Shown here: one piece after another, positions 43,259 to 53,962 of the stretch | Layout of the letters: each line of letters opens with the position of its first letter | How positions within the stretch are numbered: the stretch's first letter is position 1 | Origin: Vombatus ursinus | Taxonomy: Eukaryota > Chordata > Mammalia > Diprotodontia > Vombatidae | Reading direction: 5' to 3' | Length of the DNA stretch: 64,000 bases | NCBI RefSeq assembly: GCF_900497805.2 | Contig: NW_020954562.1 | Span: forward strand, 17,859,264-17,923,263 | Notes under the pieces: model-generated | Databases searched by the model: none | Seen by the model: only the letters and a program-made list of their open reading frames with translations | What the model was told of the DNA's origin: nothing | Program-made: the position numbers and the translations under genes

Positions 43259-44453
43259 TTCCAGGTCAGTTGTTTTTCCAATGATATATTTCACATTATC
43301 TTCTATTTTTTCATTCTTTTGGTTTTGTTTTACAACATTTTGATTTCTCATAAAGTCACTAGCTTCCAATTGTTCCATTTTAATTTTTAAGGAAGTATTT
43401 TATTCAGTGAGTCTTGGACTTCCTTTACAATTTGGCCATTTTTGAGCTCTTCCATGTCCTGGGACTGATTGATATTTTTCTTGGAGGCTTTGGATGTAGG
43501 ACCTTTGACTTTGTTGTCTTCTTCTGGTTGTACATTTTGATCTTCTTTGTCACCAAAGTAAGATTCTATGGCCTGACTTTTTTGTGCTGTTTGCTCATTT
43601 TCCCAGCCAATTATTTGAGTTTTAAACTCTTTGTTAAGGTACAAGTCTGCTTCCAGCATGGAGAATATTCTGTCCCAAGCTTTGGGGGTTTTGTGCAGCT
43701 ATTTTCAGAGATACTTCTAGGGTCCTGTCAATTTTCATTTTTTCCAAGGTGGTATGATCAAAGGCGAGGTGTTTACTTCTTTCATGGCCTGAGATCAGTC
43801 TATGAGTGACCACAAGCACTCTTTTCTGCCTTGGAACTGTGAAGAGGATTTCCTCTTCACCAACACCTCAAGCTCCACCATGCTATTGGACCGCCACCTA
43901 GAACTGCGACCCAGATCCAAGCATGAACAAAGCAAGAGAATCCTCCCTCAGCACCAGCAAAGAGATCCCTGCAATCCCTCTCTGAGCAGTTGCTCTATCC
44001 CTTCTCCATCTGTGGGCCAAGAGCTCCAGAAGCAGCCACCATGCCAGGGCTGTGCAGGGACTGAGGGTAGGACCAAGCTTCTCTGTCACCAAGGTCTGAC
44101 AGACCTTTCCTACTGGCCTCCTAAGTTGTCTTTGGTATTTGTGGGTTGAGACATCTGCAAATCACCATAGCTCCCCTTGAATCAATCCCCTGAGGACTGC
44201 TTCAGGTTTGCTGAGGCCTGGTCTTTGCCTGCATGCCCATGCTGAACTGCGCTCCTCTCCCAGTCTAGTGCAACAAACCTTTTCAGTCAACCGTCTAGGT
44301 TGCCTTGGGCTGGATACTTGTTTCATTCTGTCTTTTTGTGGGTTCTGCTACTCTACAATTTGTTTACAGTCATTTTTTACAGGTATTTGGAGGTATTTGG
44401 TGGAGAGTTCAAGTAGGTCACTGCTTTTACTTCTCCATCTTGGCTCTGTCTCC

Positions 44454-44530
44454 ATCTTTGTAAGAATTAAAGTGATATAATAAGTGTTTGCTATCATTAT
44501 TATTAATAGTAATAATAATAGTAACAACAC
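44454..44530 (+). mobile_element. MIR SINE, right part
   Basis: After the duplicated 'atctttgtaagaatt' the MIRb tail continues: 'aaagtgatataataagtgtt', 'tgctatcattattattaata'. Confidence 0.75.
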
Positions 44531-44590
44531 CAACAAATAAATTAACAACAAAAACAACAACATCAAGAACAACAACAGCAATAATAAACT
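44500..44590. repeat. (AAT)n/(AAC)n low-complexity tract
   Basis: AAT- and AAC-rich units growing out of the MIR 3' end, as is common for MIR termini. Confidence 0.85.
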
Positions 44591-44744
44591 CCTTATGTAT
44601 AGCTAAGTCTTCTAAATTCTCCTATTTGGAGATATTCTCCTACTTGATGCTATTATAGGAGGGCCTTGAACATTGTAGAGTCTACTTTAAGGGATTCATA
44701 ACTACCCTAAAGCTTGACCTAATCATCCACAGAAGAAAAATATC

Positions 44745-44992
44745 TCTTCATACCACTGATATTGATACTGATTCCCATTCCCTCAGGGCATCTTAGTGTA
44801 AGGTTAATTTATTTATTTACAAACATTACCAAGTATAGGATTTCTCTGGTTTGTAACCTTCACAGGTATATTTTTATGCTGTTTATTTTTTCCTGTTATG
44901 GGTTCAATTATCATCTCTGTGCAGTTGATTCCCAAATCTATATATTTGGTCCTAATATCTCTACTGAACTCTATCTTATTTCAGTGGGGGGG
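44745..44992 (+). mobile_element. L2 LINE, RT fragment
   Basis: The plus frame around 44889-44975 reads SCYGFNYHLCAVDSQIYIFG, PNISTELYLIS. It matches the L2 RT 'shGF.YhLYADDSQIYissP.lspEL' with YADD changed to CAVD. It ends at a poly-G run (44984-44995). Confidence 0.75.
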
Positions 44993-45002
44993 GGGAGCAC
45001 TA

Positions 45003-45035
45003 ATAAACAAGCAAGCAAACAAGCAAACAAAAAAA
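45003..45035. repeat. CAAG/CAAA low-complexity tract
   Basis: 'acaagcaagcaaacaagcaa' followed by A-rich sequence. Confidence 0.8.
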
Positions 45036-45620
45036 CCCACTGCCTCAATAAGAGGAAGGAAAGGGGAGCTAGGAGGGACAAGTGAGAGAGAGACTCAATA
45101 AGAGGAGAAAGAGAAGACAAGAGTGAGGGGAACAGAGAGAGATTGATTGGTATTTGCAAGCACTTTTTAAGTGGAAAATATGCTATTAAAGTTTCATGAC
45201 ATACAAATGTACATTTCTGAAAAAAATTCACTCTACATAAAATGTGATATTTTACAAGCTTTAAACAATATTACTCTGGGACCTTTCTCCATTAAGTCTG
45301 ACTGGTGTTTTATTCCACATTTCTTCCCTACTCTGGGGCTCAATTTCTTGAGTGAGGGAATTGTGTGTTTCATGGTTAATAACTTTAATAAGTGAAAGGG
45401 AAAAATGGGGGAAGAGAATTTTAGTGGTAAATAATTAATGTATTTTTTTAAACATTGGCCAATAAATATCTATTTTAAAAAAGGACAAGAAAATTAAAGA
45501 ATAATACAGAGGCAGGTGTATCAAGACTGATAGTTAGCAGTGGGTTGTTCTTTGCCAGACATGTGGTTGTGGTAAGGGTCTCAGTCAAATAGTATTTCCT
45601 TTGAGTATTACATTGTCACT
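45036..45620. other. Unassigned sequence
   Basis: GA-rich at 45050-45140, otherwise nothing recognised. Confidence 0.35.
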
Positions 45621-45624
45621 GTTG

Positions 45625-47335
45625 GAGAGACCATGAAGATGGAGTAGGAGGAAGTATCCCAGATCTCCTGTACAACTCCTCAAATACCTAGAAAACTCAC
45701 CAGACTGAGTTTTTATGGGAAACTCAAAGAAAAATCACAGCGGGTCATTTTCTTCACAGCAGGTCAGCATAGGAAGAAAGACTGAGGTCTTTGGATACTA
45801 GGAATGTGTCCTAGTAAAGAGAGTGCTGTATGGAGTCTTCCAGTGAAAGAATTGAACTGAAGCCTGGAACTGAAGCAAAACTTTTCAGTTCTGTTCCATA
45901 ACTGTAGGCAAAGCAGCAAGCACTGATGAAGTATATATTATGGGCCAGGCACTGTGCTAAGTGCTGGGAATACAAATAAGAAAAAGAAAGACAGTCTCTG
46001 CCTTCAACTCCTTGGGGAGTTGAATATAATGGGGATAGACAATATACAAAAGGAAGCTGTGAGTTGTCTGGTGGGGTGGTTGTGGGGAACTCTAAGGGGT
46101 GCTTGACACAGGTGATAATATTCCATGGAGTCCAAACTAAGCCTAGATGCTGATACATCCCAGACTTCTATAAAGGAAAACTTAGGGAAAAGCTTAGTGT
46201 CTCACCCTCCAACCGTCCGATCAGAGGGAAGAGGAAGCTGAGGGAGTTGAGGTGTTGAATATCTTTAAAGCTGAGTTATTCAGGAAGATGTCCATGATCC
46301 AGCCCTGAGAGTTCGGATACAAGGCAGGGAGCATGAATATGAATTGGCAGCTCTGTGCATTATACCCCATAGGTGGGATAGAAAACCACTACAGATTGAG
46401 GAAACCTGTGCCTTGGGGTGATGGCTCCAGGAAGAGATTAGTGCTGGACTTTGTACTGTGCAAGGACCAAGAGAAGAATAGAGCAATAGCTGTGTGGTTT
46501 TAAAGTCAGGAGTAAAGTGGGATCTTCTTTCCAATCCCTAGCTTTATTTGAAACCTGCACTGAAATAACCAGGCAGAGACTGCAGCTCTGTCACTCAAAA
46601 TCTACAAATTTTCAGCTATCAGAGAGTGGTATTGCAACCAGAGCTAAACACATATTTGTATTGCTCAAGCACAGACCTAGTTCAGGAGTGTACAAAGTTC
46701 AGACCAGAAAGGCAGCAATCAAACTTCACCCTAATCAGACCACTTGGATTCACTGAAAACATACTGGTCTCTAACCTGAGCTGCCTCTGAGATACTTGAA
46801 AAAGACTATTCAACAATGGAGAAGTTAGAAGTAGGTAAAGGAACACAAACCAGGACAAAATGAAGTCCAGACTTTACTTGCAGGTGTGAATAGAGCCTGT
46901 TCCTAATGCAAAATCTAAATTTGTAAAGTAAAGCAAAAAAAAAAAAATAGAAAAAAAGAAAGGAAAAGAAAAAAAGAAAAAAAAGAATCTCATCATGAAG
47001 AGCTTATATGGTGATAGAGGACACTCAAGGTACAATTCAAGAAGAGAATGATTCCAAAATATCTACAATCAAAGTCTCAAAAAAAAGTACAATTTGGGCA
47101 TAGATTCAATTAGAATTCCTAAAAAGAATGAAGCAAGATTTTTTTTTTCTAAAGAGTTAAAATCATTTTATAAATGAAATGAGGGTGCTAAAAGAAAGAA
47201 TTTGAAAAGAGAACCATGGAAGACTTACTTCAAGAGAAAAACATATTATTAAGAGGTACAAAACTTCAACCAAGTAACAGAATTTTTACAAAGTAGAATG
47301 GTCTATCAAATTAATGAAGTCATGTTGTTATTTTG
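45625..47335 (+). mobile_element. L1-family 5' UTR and start of ORF1, degraded
   Basis: Begins 'gagagaccatgaagatggag', 'taggaggaagtatcccagat', the layout of L1 5' ends here ('..aagatggcagagtaa..'). At 47035-47290 the text 'agaagagaatgattccaaaa', 'tctcaaaaaaaagtacaatt' and 'aaatgagggtgctaaaagaa' parallels the ORF1 coiled-coil start of the other L1/HAL1 copies. No ORF survives and nothing downstream of the coiled coil is present. The 5' UTR differs from the HAL1 type, so this is another subfamily. Confidence 0.55.
45925..46040 (-). mobile_element. L2-type 3' end segment inside the L1 5' region
   Basis: 'gggccaggcactgtgctaag', 'tgctgggaatacaaataaga', 'gtctctgccttcaactcctt' is the common antisense 3' segment also seen at 17.7, 26.7 and 50.3 kb. 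Confidence 0.6.
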
Positions 47336-47695
47336 GTTATCTTAAAAGAAAGGAAATTGAGGGAGAAAAGAATTCACATGGTCACTGCTGGATAGGTATC
47401 TATACTGGTCTTGTGGCTTTTGAGTTTTTTGCTGCTACTCACTTCTGGGTTTGATCTCTTCAGGGTACTTGTTGGCCATCCAACTCCTGTTTACTGAGGT
47501 GCAGTGTCTATGAAGCCTGTCATTGAAAGAAAAATCTCTTAACTTACAGCTGAGAATATGAGCCACCATTCCAATGAAAAGCTAAAAGCTTGTTCTCAGG
47601 CTAAGATTTCCTCTTTTTTTTTTAACTTTTTCCATTGGGGAAGATCACATCCTAGTCCCAACTATCTTATTTACTTAGAGTTAGAGACTTATTTC
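47336..47695. other. Unassigned sequence
   Basis: Nothing recognised. Confidence 0.35.
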
Positions 47696-47699
47696 AAGG

Positions 47700-48062
47700 G
47701 ACTCTGCCAAAGAAAATTCCACAGAGCTTAATCTGTGTCTAAAACACCACAAATACTACACCATGTGTAGGAGCTATCCATCGCATCCAGAGTCATCACT
47801 AGTCATCTTAACTTTTGTCTTGCTACTGGGTTCCAATGACTCTAGAAGAGAGAGTAAGACTGATGACTTTGGGCAACTCTGCCTCAATTTAATCCAACTT
47901 ACACACAAGTCAAAAGACATTATCCATAACATTTATATACACTATTTGTGCCTGACTTGTGGTAGAGCCTTTCAAGCTCATACTGATATGATCAACCACA
48001 GCTGGATATATTGCACATTAACCCTGACATAATTTTGGATCTCTTCGAGCAAGAAGGAAAAA
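47700..48062 (+). mobile_element. Unidentified LINE/SINE 3' end with zinc-finger-like frame
   Basis: The plus frame 47763-48032 (89 codons) begins CRSYPSHPESSLVIL and ends with CLTCGRAFQAHTDMINHSW, a CxxCGR...H motif like the cysteine-histidine finger found at the end of some LINE proteins. It is followed by 'atctcttcgagcaagaagga' and 'aaaacaacaataat', a CAA-rich end. I recall similar text as a dispersed marsupial repeat but cannot name the family. A zinc-finger gene is unlikely: only one finger, and a repeat-like terminus. Confidence 0.45.
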
Positions 48063-48665
48063 CAACAATAATATTCCACCCTTCTGCCTTCATGCTTTTT
48101 CAATGACTCCCTCCCATTCCTAGAATGTCCTTTTTGTTCATTTCTGTCTCCAGGCTCCTGAGATTTCTTTAAGACTTAGCTCAAATCCTACCTTCTGCTG
48201 GAGGCCTCTCCCCTTTCCCACTGTATGTGACTTTTCTCCAAGAGTACTTTGCATTTTCAGATGCTAGGTGGCACAGTGGATAGAGTGTTGAGCCTGAAGT
48301 TGGAAACACTCAGTTCAAATCTGACCTCAGACACTTAATAGTTGTGTGATTCTGGGCAAATCACTTCACCCTGTTTGACTCAGTTTCCTCATCTATAAAA
48401 TAAGCTGAAGAAGGAAATGCAAACCACTGAACTATCTTTGCCCAGAAAATCCCAAAGTGGGATCACAAAGTATTGGACACAACCGAATGACAACTTCCAT
48501 TTACATTATATATATCTTAAATGTACAATTTTTTGCATGTCGTTTTCTCCATTAGAATGTAGAGTTAATAAGAAGGAAATGATTAGCCTCCTTTTCTCTC
48601 AGCCCTTTATTGTCCATGGTTTATTCTTGCATCAAATGGAACTTCTGAGCCACAGCTAGCAGCTT
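48063..48665 (+). mobile_element. L2 LINE 3' end, split by MAR1
   Basis: 'cccattcctagaatgtcctt', 'gacttagctcaaatcctacc', 'ttctgctggaggcctctccc', 'gagtactttgcattttcag', then MAR1 (48246-48496), then 'tttctccattagaatgtaga' and 'gcctccttttctctcagccc'. Confidence 0.75.
48246..48496 (+). mobile_element. MAR1-type SINE in L2
   Basis: 'gatgctaggtggcacagtgg', 'cagttcaaatctgacctcag', 'gctgaagaaggaaatgcaaa', and the tail 'gggatcacaaagtattggac', 'acaaccgaatgacaactt'. Confidence 0.88.
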
Positions 48666-49303
48666 TACCTTCTTGATAGTGGCAAAGGTTCTCTTGGAGA
48701 ATTTTTTTTTCCAGCATTAGAGATGGCCTCTAAATATCTACCAAAAAAAAAAAGAATTAAAGAAAGTTTACTGAGTGCTTGCCATAGATAAAGAACTTTG
48801 ATAGACTTCATGTGAATACAAGATCATATAAGACAGGATCTTAACTACCATGAGTCTGATCAGCCTGTTGCAGGAGTTAGACAATAAATACACATGCAAA
48901 AGAAATAATAGATGATATAACATAACACAATTCGGGGATAAATGCCAAATAAACAAGGAAATACTTTTGGAATTCAGATGTCAAAATTGCTTTTGGCTAT
49001 ATGGGATGGTACTAAAAGAAGGCTGATTTTAAACTTTGGATAGTTGAGAGGAAGATGGGAGGCACAGGGAATAAAGATCATGGTAATAGAGCAAACGTGT
49101 AGAGATATTCCACTACCTTGTGGGATTCTTATTGTTTTGGCATATTTTCCCTTGAATGCTCTGTTACCAGTAAATGCAAAATTTTTATTTTGCTTAGTGT
49201 GTCTATATGTCAAAGACCTGTGCTTTCATTAGTGTAGGAACTTCTAGTGTGAAAACTATATCTTTTCATGCAGATTGCAACCTGCCCATAACTTATAGTT
49301 TTA
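48666..49303. other. Unassigned sequence
   Basis: Nothing recognised. The opposed frames 48974-49213 and 49044-49232 overlap and have no motif. Confidence 0.35.
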
Positions 49304-49402
49304 AAGTTACCTTAAACTCAGATAGATTAAATGACTTGCCCATGGTCACTTGACTAATAAGTGACAGAGGCAGGGTTTGAATTTAATCATCCTAATTCTC
49401 AA
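49304..49402 (-). mobile_element. MIR SINE fragment
   Basis: 'gattaaatgacttgcccatg', 'gtcacttgactaataagtga', 'ggcagggtttgaatttaatc'. A (GAT)n run follows at 49418-49434. Confidence 0.7.
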
Positions 49403-49439
49403 CTTCGGGATCTTTTTGATGATGATGATGATGTCATAG

Positions 49440-50328
49440 TAATTTTCTTCTGCTTAATAATATCCTTGAAATTTTGAAAAAAGATATTTCATAGAATAAA
49501 GCATTCTCTTTCTAAAAAATACAAACTAAAACCTTTAAAATTGCAGGTAGCACACATGGTTGAATAGATTTTCACAATGTTGAACAAAATAATTTCCTGT
49601 CCATACTGACCTTTTGTTAAGTTTATATTATGTACCTTTTGTATCAAAGGATGTTAGGTAGACAAAGGAAAATCATGAAAAGGTTACAAATCTCAGGATG
49701 AATGTCAACTCAAAATTTATCTCCTGCTGGTAATGGGTAGTTAAACAGTGCCAAAGGTCTGTAGTTGTTATTAACTTTTGGAAATGTAAGTCTATTTACC
49801 ATGAATTAAATTGACCTTCCTCAAATAGTGAAGCCAACTTCCATAACTCAATTATAAATGGATACAATACTCATATGAATCAATCCTCTCTGTCCCAGTT
49901 GCTTTGAATCACATTCTCCTATTGTCAAGCATTGCATTTACAGTAAATGATTTAACAGATTTGTATAGGTTAATGGAAAATGGAGGAAATTATTCATATG
50001 TCTAGAAAAAAAATCCTTTTCTTCTCAATATATAATTCTACCTTCTACTGGAAGTTTGTATGGCATAGTCATCATACTTATCTTCTTTATTCTGTATATT
50101 GCTCAATTTGCTGCAATGAAGTACAGCTGTGTTTTTGTTTTTAAGCTGAATGCTCATTTATTCAAATAATTTATTTTAATAATTTAATTCAGATAAACAT
50201 CTACTTCATATAATCATTTAGTGCCACTTACAATTGCTCAAATATCACATTTTACATTGAGGTGTGGGAGTCAAGAGCCATTGATCTTATCATCACTTAA
50301 TGATGAGGATAATCACTATATAAAGGTC
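49440..50328. other. Unassigned sequence
   Basis: Nothing recognised over about 0.9 kb. Confidence 0.35.
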
Positions 50329-50329
50329 A

Positions 50330-51621
50330 GTTAGTCGATGAGCATTTATTAAGTATTTATCTGTCAGGTACTGTGACAAGTGTTGGGGATACAAAGAAAG
50401 GCAAAATTACAGGCTCTGCCCTCAAAGAATTCACATTTTAACAGAAGAGATAAGATGCAAACAATTAGGTATTCAATAAATACTGTGTGGGCAGCTAGGT
50501 GAAGCAGTGGGTAAAGCACAGGGTCTTGGAATCAGGTGGACTCATCCTTGTGAGTTCAAATCCTGGCTTCAGACACTTAATAGCTGGGTGACCCTGGGCA
50601 AAGTCACTTAACCTGTTTGCCTCAGTTTCCTCATCTGGAAAAAGAAATGTCAGGTTACTCCAGTTTCTTTTCCAAGAGAACCCTCGATGGGGTTATAAAG
50701 AGTCAAACAACGAAGAGTCAAGCATAACTGAAATGATTAAACAAAAGCAACAAGATATTGGGTAAATGAAAGTTAGTTTCAGAGGGAAGGCTCTAGCATG
50801 AGTGAATCCAGGAAAGACCCTCCTACAAAAGAAGATTGCAGCTACATCTTGAAGGAAGCCAGGGAATCCAAGGGATAGAAATGAAGAGGGAGAGAATTCC
50901 ATGCATTGGAGCAATTAATGTAATTGCCTAAAGTCACGAAGGTCTTGTTTGAAGAACAAGAAAACTGGTATTACTGGATTGTACAGTAAGTGGAAGGGAG
51001 TGAACTGGAAGAAGACTGGAGGAAAGTTGAAACATAAAAGATTGACAATAGACTGAATATGTGGGGTGAATGTGAGTTGAATGTGGCACAGAGGTTTCAA
51101 GCCTGGGTGACTAGGAGAATGATTCTTCCCTTGACACTAATAAGGACATTTGGAAGAGGGGAGTATTTAGGAGAAAAGATACTTAGTTTTACTTTTTGAA
51201 ATGTGTTTGAAATGTCTACAACATATCCAGTTCAGTATATCTAATAGTTAGTTGGTAATACTAGACTGGAGGTCAGGAGAGAGACGAGGTAGACAAATAG
51301 CTCAAGAATCTTCTACTTGGAGAAAATAATTGAAACCATCAGAGCAGACTGAGATCACCATTCAGGACAGTCTAGATGGAGAAAAATAGAGGCCCAAGGA
51401 CAAACATTTGGGGGATACCCACATTTAGCAGGCATGAACTCAAGGACAGGAGATTGAGGAATGGTCAAATGGGTTAGGAGGAGAACTAGGAGAAAGTAAT
51501 GCTCTGTAAAACTAGAGAAGAGAGTGCTCAATAGTGTCAAAGGCTGCATGGAAGTCAAGAAGATTGAGAAATGAGAAAAGGTCATTAGATTTGGCAATGA
51601 AAATATCATTGATAAATGTTT
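50330..51621 (-). mobile_element. L2 LINE 3' region (antisense), split by MAR1
   Basis: 'gagcatttattaagtattta', 'gttggggatacaaagaaagg', 'ctctgccctcaaagaattca', then MAR1, then 'gaaggctctagcatgagtga', 'agctacatcttgaaggaagc', 'caagcctgggtgactaggag' and 'gacaaacatttgggggatac', the same order as at 10.6 kb but extending further towards the RT. It ends where the HAL1 at 51622 inserted. Confidence 0.75.
50486..50755 (+). mobile_element. MAR1-type SINE in L2
   Basis: 'gggcagctaggtgaagcagt', 'gagttcaaatcctggcttca', 'ttgcctcagtttcctcatct', then a tail in which 'aaagagtcaaacaacg' and 'aagagtcaagcataact' repeat, a small internal duplication of the RTE-like end. Confidence 0.9.
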
Positions 51622-51970
51622 GTTGGCAGAGCCAAGATGGCAGAGTAAAAGCAGTGACTTGCTTGAGCTCTCCCCCAAACCCCTCCAAATACCTATAAAA
51701 ATGTCTCTAAACAAATTCTAAAGCAGCCGAACCCACAAAAAGACAGAATGAAACAAATTTCCAGCCCAAGACAGCCTGGATAGTTAATCAAAAAGGTATA
51801 TCACACTGGGCTGGGAGAGGAATGCAGTTTGGCGTGGGTGCGTAGGCCCCAGTGAACCTGGAGCAGGCCTCAGAGGACTGAATCATGGGCACCTGTGGCA
51901 GTTTCCAGACTTCTGAACCCATGAACGCCAAAGACAACTTTTGTTTCTGTGGTGGTGAGAGAAAAGCACT

Positions 51971-52438
51971 GTGGGGTTCCAGCCCCATTCCCTGAGCTCA
52001 GCCCCAGGGTGGCATCTGCCTCCTGAGCTTCTAGCCCACAAACTGAGGGGGAATCAAGTGGCTGATCAGGGGGATTGCAGGGATCTCTCTGCTGGTGCAG
52101 GATTCTCTTGCTTTGCCCATGCCTGGATTTGGGTCACGGTTCTCGGGGGCTATCCTGGGGCAAGGAGGAGCGCTGGCGTGGTGGAGCTTGTAGTGGCTGT
52201 GGAGAGGAAATCCTCCTCACAGTTCCAAGACAGAAAAGAGTTCTTGTGGTCACTCATAGACCAGAGTACAGGACAGGAAAGGAATAAACACCTTGCCTTT
52301 GATCATACCACCTTGGAAGAACTGAAAATTTTCGGGTCTGGAAGTATCTCTGAAAACAGTTGCACAAAATCCCTGAAGGTTGGGACAGTACATTCTCCAC
52401 ACTGGAAACTAACCCCTACCTTAACAAAGAGTTTATAA
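51971..52438 (+). other. Open frame in the HAL1 5' UTR, just upstream of ORF1
   Basis: A 155-codon plus frame ending 21 bases before the ORF1 ATG. It contains ERNKHLAFDHTTLEELKI. The antisense HAL1 has the same stretch open on its minus strand (43819-43634: HERSKHLAFDHTTLEKMKI). No domain is recognised. It may be chance openness of a GC-richer UTR or an upstream ORF of this LINE lineage. Confidence 0.35.
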
Positions 52439-52459
52439 CTCAAGTAATTGGCTTGGATC

Positions 52460-53507
52460 ATGAGCAAGCAGCACAAAAAGAGTCGGACTATATTATCTTA
52501 CTTTGGTGACAAAGAAGATCAAAACACACAACCAGAAGAAGACAATGAAGTCAAAGCTCCTACATCCAAAGCCTCTAAGAAAAATATGAATTGGTCACAG
52601 GCCATGGAAGAGCTAAAAAAGGATTTTGAGAAGCAAGTAAGAGAAGTAGAGGAAAAACTGAGAGTGATGCTAAAGGTGACCCCCAAAAATACTGAAGAAA
52701 ATAACACCTTAAAAAATAGCCTAACCCAAATGGCAAAAGAGGTCCAAAAAGCCAATGAGGAGAAGAATGCCCTAAAAAGCAAAATTGGTCAAATGGAAAA
52801 GGAAGTCTAAAAGCTTATTGAAGAAAATACTTCCTTAAAAATTAGAATGGAGCAATTGGAAGATAGAGACAATTTGAGAAATCAAGACACTGTAAAACTA
52901 ATCCAAAAGAATGAAAAAAATAGAAGAGAATGTGCAATATCTCATTGGAAAAATAACTGACCAGGAAAATAGATCCAGGAAAGAGAACTTAAAAATTATT
53001 GGACTATCTGAAAGCCATGATCAAAAAAAGAGCCTACACATCATCTTTCAAGAAATTATCAAGGAAAACTGCCCTGATATTTTAGAACCAGAGGGCAAAA
53101 TAGAAATGGAAAGAATCCACTGATCACCTCCTGAAAGAGATCCCCAAAGGAAAACTCCTAAGAATATTGTAACCAAATTCCAGAATTCCCAGGTCAATGA
53201 GAAAATATTGCAGGCAGCCAGAAAGAAACAATTGCAGTATTGTAGGAACAGAATCAGAATAACAAAAGATTTGGCAACTTCTACATGAAGGGACCGGAAG
53301 GCATGTAGTATGACATTCCAGAGGGCAAAGGAGGTGGAACTACAGCCAAGAATCACCTATCCAGCAAAACTGAGTATAATACTTCAGGGTAAAAAATGGT
53401 CATTCAATGAAATAGGGGACTTTCAAGCATTCCTGAGGAAAAGACTAGAGCTGAATATAACATTTGACTTTCAAATACAAGACTCAAGTGAAACATGGAA
53501 GAGGTAA
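52460..53507 (+). pseudogene. HAL1 ORF1 (L1 ORF1p-like RNA-binding protein), nearly readable
   Basis: About 349 codons, close to human L1 ORF1p (338 aa). ATG at 52460 begins MSKQHKKSRT. A lysine/glutamate-rich coiled coil spans about residues 50-140. The RRM-like domain includes ENLKIIGLSE and IIFQEIIKENCPDILEPEGK. The C-terminal domain includes RIRITKDLAT, QPRITYPAKLSIILQGKKWS and FQAFLRKRLELN. Three breaks: CAA to TAA near 52808, a one-base frameshift in the A-run near 52915, and CGA to TGA near 53122. A further TGA lies near 53287. In L1 this protein coats the RNA and acts as a nucleic-acid chaperone in the cytoplasm; HAL1 is thought to use the RT of full L1. Confidence 0.85.
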
Positions 53508-53636
53508 ACAGGAAAGAGAAATCATCAGAGACTTATTAAGGTTGAACTGTTTACATTCCTGCAGGGAAAGATGATATTTGTAACTCATGAGTCCTTTGTC
53601 AGCATTAGGATAGTGAGAGGGGAAAAAATATATGTA

Positions 53637-53640
53637 TGTG

Positions 53641-53700
<60 letters not shown>
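53637..53700. repeat. (GATA)n, left copy
   Basis: Fifteen GATA units before 'tggcacagggtgagttgaag'. The same array, two units longer, lies right of the gap at 53894-53961. Confidence 0.95.
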
Positions 53701-53701
<1 letters not shown>

Positions 53702-53745
53702 GGCACAGGGTGAGTTGAAGATGAAGAGGTGATATCTGGAAAATA

Positions 53746-53845
53746 NNNNNNNNNNNNNNNNNNNNNNNNNNNNNNNNNNNNNNNNNNNNNNNNNNNNNNN
53801 NNNNNNNNNNNNNNNNNNNNNNNNNNNNNNNNNNNNNNNNNNNNN
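53746..53845. other. Assembly gap of 100 N with duplicated flanks
   Basis: The 153 bases before the gap (53593-53745) reappear after it at 53846-54006, differing by two GATA units and one base ('gtgtag' versus 'gtatag'). The gap and duplication look like two unmerged contig ends. Confidence 0.9.
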
Positions 53846-53892
53846 CCTTTGTCAGCATTAGGATAGTGAGAGGGGAAAAAATATATGTATGT

Positions 53893-53893
<1 letters not shown>

Positions 53894-53961
<68 letters not shown>
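53894..53961. repeat. (GATA)n, right copy
   Basis: Seventeen units in the same sequence context as the left copy. Confidence 0.95.

Positions 53962-53962
<1 letters not shown>

Larger units (their letters stand above)
41642..44453 (-). mobile_element. HAL1 (ORF2-less L1 relative), antisense, inserted into a MIR
   Basis: On the minus strand it starts 'ggagacagagccaagatgga' at 44453. A 5' UTR is followed by ORF1 from about 43630 (GDKEDQNVQPEEDNKVKGPT then SKASKKN at 43564-43480). A nested piece sits at 43078-43258, then the ORF1 end (RITQDLAASTLRDQNAWNIV, then RITYPAKLS at 42870-42740), the former inter-ORF region with a GATA array, and the tail. No RT frame lies between ORF1 and the tail, as expected of HAL1. 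Flanked by the 15-base duplication 'atctttgtaagaatt' (41627-41641 and 44454-44468). ORF1 is broken by frameshifts and the nested insertion. Confidence 0.85.

Noticed and set aside
43414-44149. Two plus-strand frames of 131 and 115 codons
   Set aside because: Shadows on the strand opposite the HAL1 5' UTR and ORF1.
47763-48032. Zinc-finger protein gene
   Set aside because: One finger-like motif only, followed by a repeat-type CAA-rich end.
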